Source: Luteimonas sp. JM171 (GTDB lineage: Bacteria; Pseudomonadota; Gammaproteobacteria; Xanthomonadales; Xanthomonadaceae). From it: 64,000 nt of DNA. A model generated the notes under the pieces. It was not told the DNA's origin. It did not search any database and was given only the letters and a program-made list of their open reading frames with translations. The stretch covers positions 1,702,873-1,766,872 of the forward strand of contig NZ_CP017074.1 in the NCBI RefSeq assembly GCF_001717465.1. The letters are read 5' to 3'. Below, piece by piece: positions 48,052 to 59,107 of this stretch (the first letter of the stretch is position 1; each line of letters starts with the position of its first letter). The position numbers were made by a program, and so were the translations under genes.

Positions 48052-48767
48052 ACGGAATTCCCGGCGGCACCGGGGGCGGGATGCAGCTGCCGCTGGCGCT
48101 GCGCTTCCCGCCCGACCAGCGCTTCGACACCTTCGTTGGCGCGCCGGCGGGAGCGCTGGAGCAATTGCGCGCGCTGGCAAGCGGAGCCGGGAGCGACTGG
48201 CTGTATCTTGCCGGGCCGGCGTCCACCGGCAAGAGCCATCTGGCACTGGCCGCCTGTGCCGATGCGCAGGCGCTGGGGCGGCGCGTGGCCTACCTGCCGC
48301 TGGCCAGCGCCGCCGGCCGGATGGAGGATGCGCTTTCAGCGCTTGATGACTACGACCTGGTGGCGCTGGACGGGCTCGACGCGGTGGCCGGCCGGCGCGA
48401 AGACGAGCAGGCTCTGTTTGATTTCCACAACCGGGCGCGCGATGCCGGCACCGCGGTGCTGTATTCGGCGCGCGTGCCGGCCGTGGAACTGCCCGTGACC
48501 TTGCCCGACCTGCGTTCGAGGCTGGCGCAGTGCGTGCGCGTGCGCCTGCAGCCGCTGGACGACGAAGGCCGCCGCGAGGTGCTGCGGCTGCGGGCCCGGC
48601 GCCGCGGGCTGCAGATGGACGCGGCTGCGATTGACTGGCTGCTGCGGCGCGTGGACCGCGAGCTTGCCAGCCTGACCGGATTGCTGGACCGCCTCGATCG
48701 CGAATCGCTGGCGGCGCAGCGTCGCATCACGGTGCCGTTCCTGCGCAAGGTGCTGGTGGGTTCCTGA
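48048..48767 (+). CDS. hda: DnaA regulatory inactivator Hda
   Basis: 239 aa from GTG 48048, which overlaps the upstream stop (GTGA). An in-frame ATG at 48081 is an alternative start. The N-terminal M-Q-L-P-L-A-L carries a sliding-clamp binding motif like QLxLPL of E. coli Hda. Walker A reads G-P-A-S-T-G-K-S, Walker B is L-V-A-L-D-G-L-D, and the sensor region includes ARVPAVELPVTLPDLRSRL. It stimulates ATP hydrolysis by DnaA after initiation of replication. Confidence 0.92.
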   Translation: MNGIPGGTGGGMQLPLALRFPPDQRFDTFVGAPAGALEQLRALASGAGSDWLYLAGPASTGKSHLALAACADAQALGRRVAYLPLASAAGRMEDALSALDDYDLVALDGLDAVAGRREDEQALFDFHNRARDAGTAVLYSARVPAVELPVTLPDLRSRLAQCVRVRLQPLDDEGRREVLRLRARRRGLQMDAAAIDWLLRRVDRELASLTGLLDRLDRESLAAQRRITVPFLRKVLVGS

Positions 48768-48794
48768 GCCGCCGGGCGCCCGGCGCGGCGGAGG

Positions 48795-51879
<3,085 letters not shown>

Positions 51880-51883
51880 GCCG

Positions 51884-52597
51884 TCAGGGGGCGTTGCCGG
51901 GCAGCATTGCCTGGACCACGACCAGCCGCATGCTTCCATCCTCGGCGGCGCTGGTCCCCAGGACCAGGAATTCGCCGGGATCCATCAGGACCCGCGTCTG
52001 GATCCGTGCGTCCCAGTCGTCGTCGGTTTGCTTCATGTCCATGTCGACATCGAGCGTGACGCCGGCTTCAGAAAGCCTGCTGCCGCCCCTGATGACCAGG
52101 TTGCTCGTTGCCGAGTCGAAACCCTGTGCATGCGAGGCGAGGACCTCGGTGAAGCCCTGCAGCCGATAGCCCTGCAGGCCAAGCCCCTGGGACGCCGCTT
52201 CCAGGGCAGGCCGCAGTGCTTCAACGCGGGGGTCCGCGGGTGCCGGGTCGGAGGTGCCTGCAACCAGCCAGAAGCGCAGGCGGATCGGCGTATCCCGTGC
52301 ACCTTCCGACTCTGCCGGGGGAGTGCCGAGGGTGTCGATGGCCTCGCCCAGCGATTCCTGGATGGCGGGTGGCGCGAGCACCAGCAGCCTGCCGTCGCTG
52401 CGCGACACCGAGCCGGTTTGATCCGCGCGCAGCACGCCTGAAAGGGCCTGTTCGACGGCGATCAGCTGTGCCGGTGGCACGTCGTAGACCTCCAGCACCG
52501 GCCCCTGTGCGTTGGCGGTCTGGCCGCCCTCGGTGCCACATGCCGCAAGCATCAGCGCGGCGGCCAGCGCCACGCCGCCTGGTTTGAAAATCCGCAT
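51884..52597 (-). CDS. Lipoprotein heading the ECF sigma operon
   Basis: 237 aa. A lipoprotein signal ends in LAAC with Cys20. The mature chain has V-L-E-V-Y-D-V-P-P-A-Q-L followed by R-S-D-G-R-L-L-V-L-A-P-P-A, a pattern reminiscent of the short N-terminal domain of secretins and some TonB receptors. A second half is rich in beta strands and ends M-R-L-V-V-V-Q-A. I do not recognise the family with certainty. Upstream at 52644-52674 (minus strand) a GGAAT and a TGTAGA lie about 20 bp apart and could be an ECF-type promoter, which would make the operon autoregulated. Confidence 0.7.
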   Translation of the reverse strand: MRIFKPGGVALAAALMLAACGTEGGQTANAQGPVLEVYDVPPAQLIAVEQALSGVLRADQTGSVSRSDGRLLVLAPPAIQESLGEAIDTLGTPPAESEGARDTPIRLRFWLVAGTSDPAPADPRVEALRPALEAASQGLGLQGYRLQGFTEVLASHAQGFDSATSNLVIRGGSRLSEAGVTLDVDMDMKQTDDDWDARIQTRVLMDPGEFLVLGTSAAEDGSMRLVVVQAMLPGNAP

Positions 52598-52683
52598 GCC
52601 TGTTCTCCCTGGTACCCGGCCGCGAGCGGGCCGTTCCCTTTCATCTACACGGCAGCGGAAGAATCCTTCATTCCACTCCCGGG

Positions 52684-52950
52684 TCAGCGTCCGCGCAGCA
52701 GCTGCGCCAGCCCGAGGATGATGATTGCGCCGACCAGCGCGCCGACGAATCCGGCCGCCTCGCCGGCGTCGTACCAGTCCAGCTGCTGGCCCAGCCAGGT
52801 GGCCAGCAGCGCGCCACCGATCCCCAGCAGCGAGGTAAGGATGATGCCCATCCGGCGCCGGCCGGGAATGACCAGGCGCGCGAGGATGCCCACGATCAGG
52901 CCGAGCACGATGATGAAAAGCCAGCTTTCGCTGCCGAAAGGAAGCGGCAT
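52684..52950 (-). CDS. GlsB/YeaQ/YmgE-family small membrane protein
   Basis: 88 aa with three hydrophobic helices. L-I-V-G-I-L-A-R-L-V-I-P-G near the first helix, I-L-T-S-L-L-G-I-G-G-A-L-L-A-T-W-L-G and the final G-A-L-V-G-A-I-I-I-L-G match the transglycosylase-associated protein family, which is stress-related in several bacteria. The gene lies just upstream of the ECF sigma operon but seems to have its own transcription unit. Confidence 0.9.
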   Translation of the reverse strand: MPLPFGSESWLFIIVLGLIVGILARLVIPGRRRMGIILTSLLGIGGALLATWLGQQLDWYDAGEAAGFVGALVGAIIILGLAQLLRGR

Positions 52951-53024
52951 GTCCTGTTCCCCTGGAAGGATTGGGCGATCGGCGGAAGCCTAGCCGATCG
53001 CCCCGTTCCGGGCGAGTCCCGCGC

Positions 53025-54467
53025 TCAGCGGCCGGTTTCGCCGTTCTGGCTGGCGTGGTGGTGTCCTGCGAGCACCTTCGCCACGCAGGCCGTGACCTTC
53101 TTGACCATGTCGATGTGCAGGAACTCGTTGGGCCCGTGTGCGTTGGAGTGCGGCCCCAGCACCCCGGTGATCAGGAACTGCGCGCGCGGGAACTTGCCGC
53201 CCAACAGACCCATGAACGGGATCGACCCGCCTTCGCCCATGAACACCGGCGGCTTGCCGAAGAACTCGCGGCTGCCCTCGTCCAGCGCCTTGCCCAGCCA
53301 CGGCGCCAGCGCCGGCGCGTTCCAGCCGGTGGCGGCCTTTTCAAGCTCCAGCGTGACCTTGCAGCCGTTGGGGGTGTCGCGGGTGAGCGCCTCCTCAAGC
53401 AGCTCGCCCGCGCGCTTGCCGTCGATCGTGGGCGGCAGGCGCAGCGACAGCTTGACCGCGGTGTGGGTGCGCAGCACGTTGCCCGCGGAGTCCAGGCTGG
53501 GCAGGCCGTCCACGCCGGTGATCGAAAGCGCCGGGCGCCAGGTGCGGTTGAGGATCAGCTCGGCCGGATCGTCGCTGACCGGGCGCAGCCCGTCCACGAG
53601 CGGGAACTTGTCGTACACCGCGCTTCCCACGACCTCGGCCGCCTGGCGGGCCTGCTCCAGGCGCTCGTCCGGGATCGCGGCGTGCAACGCGTCGATCAGG
53701 ATCCGGCCGCTGTCCTCGTCCTCGATGCGCGAAAGCAGCTGGCGCAGCAGGCGGAAGCTGGAGGGGATGATCCCGGACGCATCGCCCGAGTGGACCCCTT
53801 CGGTGAGCACCTCCACCTTGAGGTTGCCGCCGGCCATGCCGCGCAGCGATGTGGTGCACCACAGCTGCTCGTAGTTGCCGCAGCCCGAATCCAGGCACAC
53901 CACCAGCGAGGGCGTGCCGATGCGGTCGGACAGGTGTTCGACGTAGGCGGGCAGGTCGTAGCTGCCTGATTCCTCGCAGGACTCGATCAGCAGCACGCAG
54001 CGCGAATGCGGCACGCCCTGGTCCTGCAGCGCCATGATCGCGCCCAGCGAGCTGTAGATGGCGTAGCCGTCGTCGGCGCTGCCGCGGCCATAGAGCTTGC
54101 CGTCCTGCAGCACCGGCTTCCACGGGCCCTTGTCATCGTCCCAGCCGGTCACCTCCGGCTGCTTGTCCAGGTGTCCGTACAGCAGCACGCAATCCTCGTC
54201 GCTGCCGCCATTGAACGCGGGGACCTCGATCAGGATCACCGGCGTACGGCCCTCCAGCCTCACCACCTCGACCTGGATGCCCTCGATCGGCTGCTGCCGG
54301 GCCCAGCCTTCCATCAGCCTGACCGCCTCGTCCATGTAGCCGTTCTTTTCCCAGTCGGGGTCGAACATCGGCGACTTGGCGGGAATGCGGATGAACTCGC
54401 TGAGCTGCGGGATCAGGTCTTCGTCCCACTTGTCGGAGACATAACGGTCGAGCCGGCTGGTATCCAT
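53025..54467 (-). CDS. M20-family metallopeptidase (dipeptidase-like)
   Basis: 480 aa from ATG 54465-54467. The M20 pattern is clear: the first metal histidine in L-L-Y-G-H-L-D-K-Q-P-E-V, the bridging aspartate in G-R-G-S-A-D-D-G, the glutamate pair in L-I-E-S-C-E-E-S-G-S, and a dimerisation domain with G-V-H-S-G-D-A-S-G. Relatives include carnosinase-like dipeptidases and succinyl-diaminopimelate type enzymes. It is cytoplasmic with no signal peptide. The exact substrate is unclear. It is divergent from the ComEA-like gene across 201 bp. Confidence 0.92.
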   Translation of the reverse strand: MDTSRLDRYVSDKWDEDLIPQLSEFIRIPAKSPMFDPDWEKNGYMDEAVRLMEGWARQQPIEGIQVEVVRLEGRTPVILIEVPAFNGGSDEDCVLLYGHLDKQPEVTGWDDDKGPWKPVLQDGKLYGRGSADDGYAIYSSLGAIMALQDQGVPHSRCVLLIESCEESGSYDLPAYVEHLSDRIGTPSLVVCLDSGCGNYEQLWCTTSLRGMAGGNLKVEVLTEGVHSGDASGIIPSSFRLLRQLLSRIEDEDSGRILIDALHAAIPDERLEQARQAAEVVGSAVYDKFPLVDGLRPVSDDPAELILNRTWRPALSITGVDGLPSLDSAGNVLRTHTAVKLSLRLPPTIDGKRAGELLEEALTRDTPNGCKVTLELEKAATGWNAPALAPWLGKALDEGSREFFGKPPVFMGEGGSIPFMGLLGGKFPRAQFLITGVLGPHSNAHGPNEFLHIDMVKKVTACVAKVLAGHHHASQNGETGR

Positions 54468-54668
54468 GGCGTTCTCTGGGTGCGGGGAAGCAGCCAGTTT
54501 AACGCGTGCGGGTTTCAGGCTTTTCCTACGGGCACGCGGGGCGTGAACCGGACGGGGAGGGCGGGTTCGGTGATGCGCGACGGGCGGCCGGGCAGGGACA
54601 CTGTGCCTGCCGGTCGGGGGACAGGCCCTGGCCCGCTGAGGAAGCCACAACACACCAAGGAGCAGGAC

Positions 54669-54992
54669 ATGAATGCAATCAGGACCGTGATCGCCAGCCT
54701 CGTGCTGTCGCTGCTGATGGCCGGCGGCGCCATCGCCAGCGAGAAAGTGAACATCAACACCGCCGATGCCGAGACGCTCTCGCGGGTGCTGGCCAATGTC
54801 GGGCCTTCCAAGGCCGAGCAGATCGTGGCCCACCGGGCGGCGAACGGGCCGTTCAAGAGCGCCGACGAACTGGCCATGGTCAAGGGCATCGGCCTGGCGA
54901 CCGTCGAGCGCAACCGGGATCGTATCGAGGTGGGGTCGGGCCAGCGCCGTGCCGCGTCGCCGGCATCGTCGGGCTCCGGGTCGCAGCGCTGA
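54669..54992 (+). CDS. ComEA-like helix-hairpin-helix protein
   Basis: 107 aa from ATG 54669 with AAGGAG upstream. A signal peptide (TVIASLVLSLLMAGGAIASE) is followed by the ComEA signature V-N-I-N-T-A-D-A-E-T-L, then V-G-P-S-K-A-E-Q-I-V-A-H-R and V-K-G-I-G-L-A-T-V-E-R-N. ComEA-type proteins bind incoming DNA in the periplasm during natural transformation, so a link with pilT/pilU of this window is plausible. The Ser/Gly-rich tail has no match. Confidence 0.9.
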   Translation: MNAIRTVIASLVLSLLMAGGAIASEKVNINTADAETLSRVLANVGPSKAEQIVAHRAANGPFKSADELAMVKGIGLATVERNRDRIEVGSGQRRAASPASSGSGSQR

Positions 54993-55082
54993 CCCACGCT
55001 TCTTCGCGCCCATGGGCGCGTCGATACCGGGGGCAGGACGCTCCCGCATGGAACCGGCAGGATGCCGTTACAGGGAAGTAGA

Positions 55083-55123
55083 GCCGCCCGTTCGCGCCCC
55101 GGCGCGAGCGGGCGGCGCCTTTT
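55083..55123 (+). terminator. Long intrinsic terminator after the ComEA-like gene
   Basis: GCCGCCCG at 55083-55090 and CGGGCGGC at 55109-55116 enclose an inner stem CGCGCC/GGCGCG, together about 16 paired positions including one wobble. GCCTTTT follows. This is 90 bp after the stop and 47 bp before the HutD gene. Confidence 0.7.
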
Positions 55124-55169
55124 CAGGCCATGCGTCCGCCGCGAAGGCGCCTGCCGCTAGACTTGCGCC

Positions 55170-55772
55170 ATGGTCGCTGATCTTCCCGCGCCGCAGGTGC
55201 TCCCTGCCCACGAGCATCGCCGCGAACGCTGGCGCAATGGTCTGGGCTGGACGCGCCAGATCATGGCCTGGCCGGCCGGCGACGCGCATTGGCTCTGGCG
55301 GCTGTCGGTGGCTGAAATCGAGCAGCCGGCGCCATATTCCACGTTTCCGGGCGTCGACCGCGAGCATGTGCTCCTGGAGGGGGAAGGGCTGCGGCTGCGC
55401 TTTGGCGATGGCCGGCTTGAAGCGCTGGATCCACCCGGAGGCAGGGCACGGTTCGCGGGCGAGGTGCCTGTGACCGGCGAGCCGCTCGGTGGCAGGGCGG
55501 TCGCTCTCAACCTGATGTGGCGAAGGGACGCCTTCCAGGCAGAGCTGCTGCATCGGCCCCTCGTGGGGCCAATGCTGTTCTTTGCCGGCGGGGCCGAGAC
55601 CTGGCTGCTTTACCTGCGCTCGGGCCAGGCCCGGTTTGACGCGGCCAGCGGGCTCGCCCCGATGGCCCAGGGCGATGCCGCCGTGCTCGCCGCGCCGGCC
55701 CGCCGCCGCTTCCTGCTTGATGGCGGCGGCGAGCTCCTGGCGATGCGCCTGCGGCTCAGAACTCCAGGTTGA
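55170..55772 (+). CDS. HutD/Ves-family cupin protein
   Basis: 200 aa. E-R-W-R-N-G-L-G-W-T-R-Q-I and W-L-W-R-L-S-V-A-E-I at the N-terminus, then S-T-F-P-G-V-D-R, are the HutD/Ves pattern of bicupin-like proteins. HutD is linked to histidine use in Pseudomonas, where its function is still unclear, but no hut genes are nearby. The 3' end overlaps the convergent TonB receptor gene by 17 bp. Confidence 0.88.
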   Translation: MVADLPAPQVLPAHEHRRERWRNGLGWTRQIMAWPAGDAHWLWRLSVAEIEQPAPYSTFPGVDREHVLLEGEGLRLRFGDGRLEALDPPGGRARFAGEVPVTGEPLGGRAVALNLMWRRDAFQAELLHRPLVGPMLFFAGGAETWLLYLRSGQARFDAASGLAPMAQGDAAVLAAPARRRFLLDGGGELLAMRLRLRTPG

Positions 55773-58020
55773 CCGAAAGCCAGAGGCGGCGGCCTTCCTG
55801 GATGGTGCCGGTGGTGCTGCGGCCGATCTGGGCGTAGTACGAGCCCCATCCGCTTTCACCGTCGGCGAGGGGGTAGTAGCCGCCTTCGAGGAAGTCCTTG
55901 TCCAGCAGGTTGTAGATGGTGGCGTTGAAGGTGACGCGGTCGGACGCGCGCCACGAGCCGCCCAGGTGGAACTGGGTCCACGACTTCAGCGGGCCCAGGC
56001 CGTCGAGGATGGTCCGGTCGGACGCGCTGAGGTTGTCGCGCAGGCTGGTGAAGCGATCGCGCTCGCCCTGGTACTCGCCGCGCAGCCACAGGCTGAGCGT
56101 ATCGGTGGCGTCCCAGTCCAGGCTCGCGTTGACGATGTGGTTGGCCTGGTTGGTGAAGGGCGCGCCACGGTCGGCGCCGCTCTTCTGCTCGGTGTCGGTC
56201 CAGGTCCAGTTGCTGCCGATCGACCAGCGCGGGGCGAAGTCCCAGCGCGCCGCGAACTCCGCGCCGCGGCTTTCGGCTTCGCCCACGTTGGTGTTCTGGG
56301 CAAAGCTGTCCTGGGTGAAGCCGCTGCCCAGGTCCAGGCAGCCGGGCAGGTTGGGGCCGCTGGCCGCCCAGCAGTTCGGCACCGGCGTGCCGGTGCTGAT
56401 CATGTCCTCGAACTCGGTGTGGAACAGCGTGAGGTTGGCGTTGAAACCGGCGTGGTTGTCGAAGTAGAAGCCGATCTCGAAGTTGTCGCTGGTCTCCGGC
56501 TGCAGGTGCGGGCTGCCGATGGTGATGGTGCGGCCCTGCGCGGTGGCGCCGTTGATGCCGTCGTGGAGCTGGTTGACCGACGGGGTGCGATAGCCGCGGC
56601 TGAAGCCCCCCTTGATGGTCCAGCTGTCGCTGGCCGCCCAGGTCAGGTAGGCGCGCGGGCTGAAGTGGCCGCCGAATGCGTCGTGGTCCTCGTAGCGGCC
56701 GCCGAAGGTGAAGCCGAGCGCATCGCCCAGCCTCCATTCGTCCTCCAGGAACAGCGCCCAGGAACTGCGTTCGAAGCGATCGACGGCAATGCCGTCCTCG
56801 ACTTCCGCATCGATGTACTGGCCGCCGACCGTCAGGGTATGGCTCTCGCCCAGCGGCGCCACCAGGCGCGTGTCCAGGATCAGGTCGGTGGACTCGAGCT
56901 TGCGCGGCGCGCCGCCGACGATGCCCGGGAAGTTGGTCCAGGCCAGGCCGATGGTGCCGGGGATGGTGCGGCCCTCGGTCTCGGTGGTCTTGTAGGTGAG
57001 GGCGCTTTCCCAATGGCCGATGTCCAGCGAACCGCGGTGCGCCAGCACCGCCTGGGTGCGCTCGAACCGCAGTTCGTCGGCGTAGCCCGAGGCGCTGTCG
57101 CTGGGCACGGTGCAGCCCGCCACGGCGTTGCCGCCCCAGCCATCCAGTGTGCCCAGCTGGCAGTCGTCGTTGTCGTAGACCTGCCGTCCCTGGTCCAGGT
57201 CCAGGGAGACTTCGTGGAAGTCGTTGGGGGTGAGCGTCAGCCGCGCGCCCCAGCTGGTGCTGCGGCCCTCGACCGCCGCCGCGCCGCGGCGGCTGACCAC
57301 GTTGCCGTCCTCGAAGGACAGGTCGGAGGCCCCGCGTTCATGGATGCTGCCCCGCACCGCCAGGCCCAGGCGGTCGCTGGCCAGGGGCCCGGCGAGGTAG
57401 ACGTTGGCGCCGGATGAGCTGCCGTAGTCCCGGTTTTCCTGGAAGGTGTGGTTGAGCCCGACCGAGCCGCTCCAGGTGTCGGGCACGCTGCGGGTGATGA
57501 TGTTCACCACGCCGCCCACGGCATCCGAGCCGTACAGCGTGGACATCGGCCCGCGGATGACCTCGATGCGCTCGATCGCCGACAGCGGCGGCATGAAGCC
57601 GTTGGCGGTCTCGCCGAACCCGTTGGGGGTGATGTCGCCGCCGTTGTTCTGGCGGCGGCCGTCGATCAGCACCAGGGTGTAGGCGCTGGGCATGCCGCGG
57701 ATGCTGATGTTGAGGCCGCCGGTCTTGCCCGTGCCCTGGCCGATGTCCACGCCTTCCACCTCGCCCAGCGCTTGGGCCAGGTTGCCGAACTGGCGCCGCT
57801 CGAGGTCCTCGCGGGTGATGACGCTGATGCTCGCCGGGGCATCGGTGATCTTCTGTTCGAAACCGGCGGCGGTCACCACCACGGTATCGAAGTCGACGAC
57901 GGACGCGTCGGAGGCCGGCGCCGCCAGCGCGTTGGCGACGGGGCAGCCGGCCAGCAGCAGCGCGCAGGCCAGGGCGCTGCGGCGCGGACGACGTGACACG
58001 GGGATACAGCGATGAAGCAT
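55756..58020 (-). CDS. TonB-dependent outer membrane receptor
   Basis: 754 aa. After a signal region (SALACALLLAGCPVANALAAP) comes the TonB box zone (V-D-F-D-T-V-V-V-T-A), then the plug domain (I-S-V-I-T-R-E-D-L, NISIRGMPSAYTLVLIDGRR, R-I-E-V-I-R-G-P-M-S-T-L-Y-G-S-D-A-V-G-G-V-V-N), then the 22-strand barrel ending in L-S-V-N-L-E-F with the terminal aromatic residue. The closest pattern is the FepA/CirA group for catecholate siderophores. The ligand cannot be fixed. A Fur-like site lies 122 bp upstream of the start. Confidence 0.95.
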   Translation of the reverse strand: MLHRCIPVSRRPRRSALACALLLAGCPVANALAAPASDASVVDFDTVVVTAAGFEQKITDAPASISVITREDLERRQFGNLAQALGEVEGVDIGQGTGKTGGLNISIRGMPSAYTLVLIDGRRQNNGGDITPNGFGETANGFMPPLSAIERIEVIRGPMSTLYGSDAVGGVVNIITRSVPDTWSGSVGLNHTFQENRDYGSSSGANVYLAGPLASDRLGLAVRGSIHERGASDLSFEDGNVVSRRGAAAVEGRSTSWGARLTLTPNDFHEVSLDLDQGRQVYDNDDCQLGTLDGWGGNAVAGCTVPSDSASGYADELRFERTQAVLAHRGSLDIGHWESALTYKTTETEGRTIPGTIGLAWTNFPGIVGGAPRKLESTDLILDTRLVAPLGESHTLTVGGQYIDAEVEDGIAVDRFERSSWALFLEDEWRLGDALGFTFGGRYEDHDAFGGHFSPRAYLTWAASDSWTIKGGFSRGYRTPSVNQLHDGINGATAQGRTITIGSPHLQPETSDNFEIGFYFDNHAGFNANLTLFHTEFEDMISTGTPVPNCWAASGPNLPGCLDLGSGFTQDSFAQNTNVGEAESRGAEFAARWDFAPRWSIGSNWTWTDTEQKSGADRGAPFTNQANHIVNASLDWDATDTLSLWLRGEYQGERDRFTSLRDNLSASDRTILDGLGPLKSWTQFHLGGSWRASDRVTFNATIYNLLDKDFLEGGYYPLADGESGWGSYYAQIGRSTTGTIQEGRRLWLSVNLEF

Positions 58021-58141
58021 CAGCTCGACTCCAGGTTGATGGCACGCATTCGGACCTGGTCTGGCGGCGGCTGACAGGCGGGACGCGAGAAATGGGATCT
58101 GGTTGACCGCGGCATCGGGTCCCGAGCCGGGGCCTGAGAAT

Positions 58142-58160
58142 TGTAATGCGAATGATTCCT
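58142..58160 (-). promoter_or_regulatory. Fur-box-like site upstream of the TonB receptor
   Basis: The stretch around 58144-58158 reads AATGCGAATGATTC on the plus strand. It resembles the AATGAGAATCATT-type Fur sites of gammaproteobacteria in an otherwise GC-rich spacer. It is about 122 bp upstream of the receptor start, so it could block transcription when iron is plentiful. The assignment rests on base pattern alone. Confidence 0.5.
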
Positions 58161-58220
58161 GTTACAAGCCCGGGGCGAGGGCCCGCGCCTGGATGCAGGC
58201 GCCGCGCGACCCGATCCGGC

Positions 58221-58556
58221 TCAGTCGCGGTCGTCGCGGGTCCAGACTGCTCCGTCGTGAACCTTCACCGGGAACTTGATCGCCGGCTCATACGCGGGTG
58301 CGCACAGGGCGCGCCCGTCGCGCACGTCGAACTTCGCGCCATGCAGCACGCACTCGATGGTGCCGGTTGCGGGATCAAACTCGCCCGCCGACAGCTCGAA
58401 GTCCTCGTGGCTGCAGCGGTCTTCCAGCGCGTAGAGCTCGCCGTCGTGATTGAACACGAGGATGGGGGTATCACCGTCCCAGGCGGTCTGCATCTCGCCG
58501 GGGAGCAGCTCGGAGGTGGCGCACACGCGCACCCAGCCTTCGGTATCCGTCGTCAT
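58221..58556 (-). CDS. Rieske-type [2Fe-2S] ferredoxin
   Basis: 111 aa. The Rieske motifs C-S-H-E-D-F and C-V-L-H-G-A-K-F-D supply two cysteines and two histidines for the cluster. The pattern matches small soluble ferredoxins such as NirD-like or dioxygenase ferredoxin subunits. It has no membrane segment. It overlaps the GNAT gene by 4 bp and is at the end of the SUF series, so its own cluster may be made by the preceding genes. Partner reductase or oxygenase not seen. Confidence 0.93.
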   Translation of the reverse strand: MTTDTEGWVRVCATSELLPGEMQTAWDGDTPILVFNHDGELYALEDRCSHEDFELSAGEFDPATGTIECVLHGAKFDVRDGRALCAPAYEPAIKFPVKVHDGAVWTRDDRD

Positions 58557-59107
58557 TGCAGGGGCTTTTCCAGTACTTCAAAACGCAGGTCGTCGCGGCG
58601 GGGAATGCCGAAGCGCTCATCGCCATAGGGGAATGGCTTGAACACTCCCGTGCGCCGGTAGCCGCGACGTTCGTACCAGCCGATGAGTTCGTCGCGCTGG
58701 ACCAGCACGGTCATGCGCATTGCCGGCAGCTGCCAATCTGCGGCAATGCGCTCGCACTCGGCCAGCACCGCCTTGCCCACGCCCGCGCCCTGCAGGCCCG
58801 GACGCACCGCAAACATGCCGAAGTAGCCCGCTCCGTCCTCGACCGCCACGTGCGCACAGGCCATCAGGCCATCCGGCGCAGGCGCGCTGCCCGCTTCGGC
58901 CAGCAGCACGATGCTCCGCGGCCGCTCGATGTCCTGGCGCAGCACGTCCGGGTCGATGCGCGGACCGTCGAGCAGGTCGGCCTCGGTGGTCCAGCCGGCG
59001 CGGCTGGCGTCGCCGCGATAGGCGGAGGTCACCAGCGCAACGACGGCATCGATGTCGGCAACGGTGGCGCGCCGGAAACGCAGCGGGGGCGCGGCCTCCT
59101 CAGCCAA
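58553..59107 (-). CDS. GNAT-family N-acetyltransferase
   Basis: 184 aa if started at TTG 59105-59107. An ATG at 59155 would give a longer, sufS-overlapping start. L-R-F-R-R-A-T-V-A-D-I-D-A-V at the N-terminus and G-Y-F-G-M-F-A-V-R-P-G-L-Q-G-A-G-V-G-K-A, the acetyl-CoA binding motif A, are clear. W-Y-E-R-R-G-Y-R-R-T is motif B. The substrate is unknown. It lies between sufS (8 bp overlap) and the Rieske gene. Confidence 0.85.
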   Translation of the reverse strand: MAEEAAPPLRFRRATVADIDAVVALVTSAYRGDASRAGWTTEADLLDGPRIDPDVLRQDIERPRSIVLLAEAGSAPAPDGLMACAHVAVEDGAGYFGMFAVRPGLQGAGVGKAVLAECERIAADWQLPAMRMTVLVQRDELIGWYERRGYRRTGVFKPFPYGDERFGIPRRDDLRFEVLEKPLQ

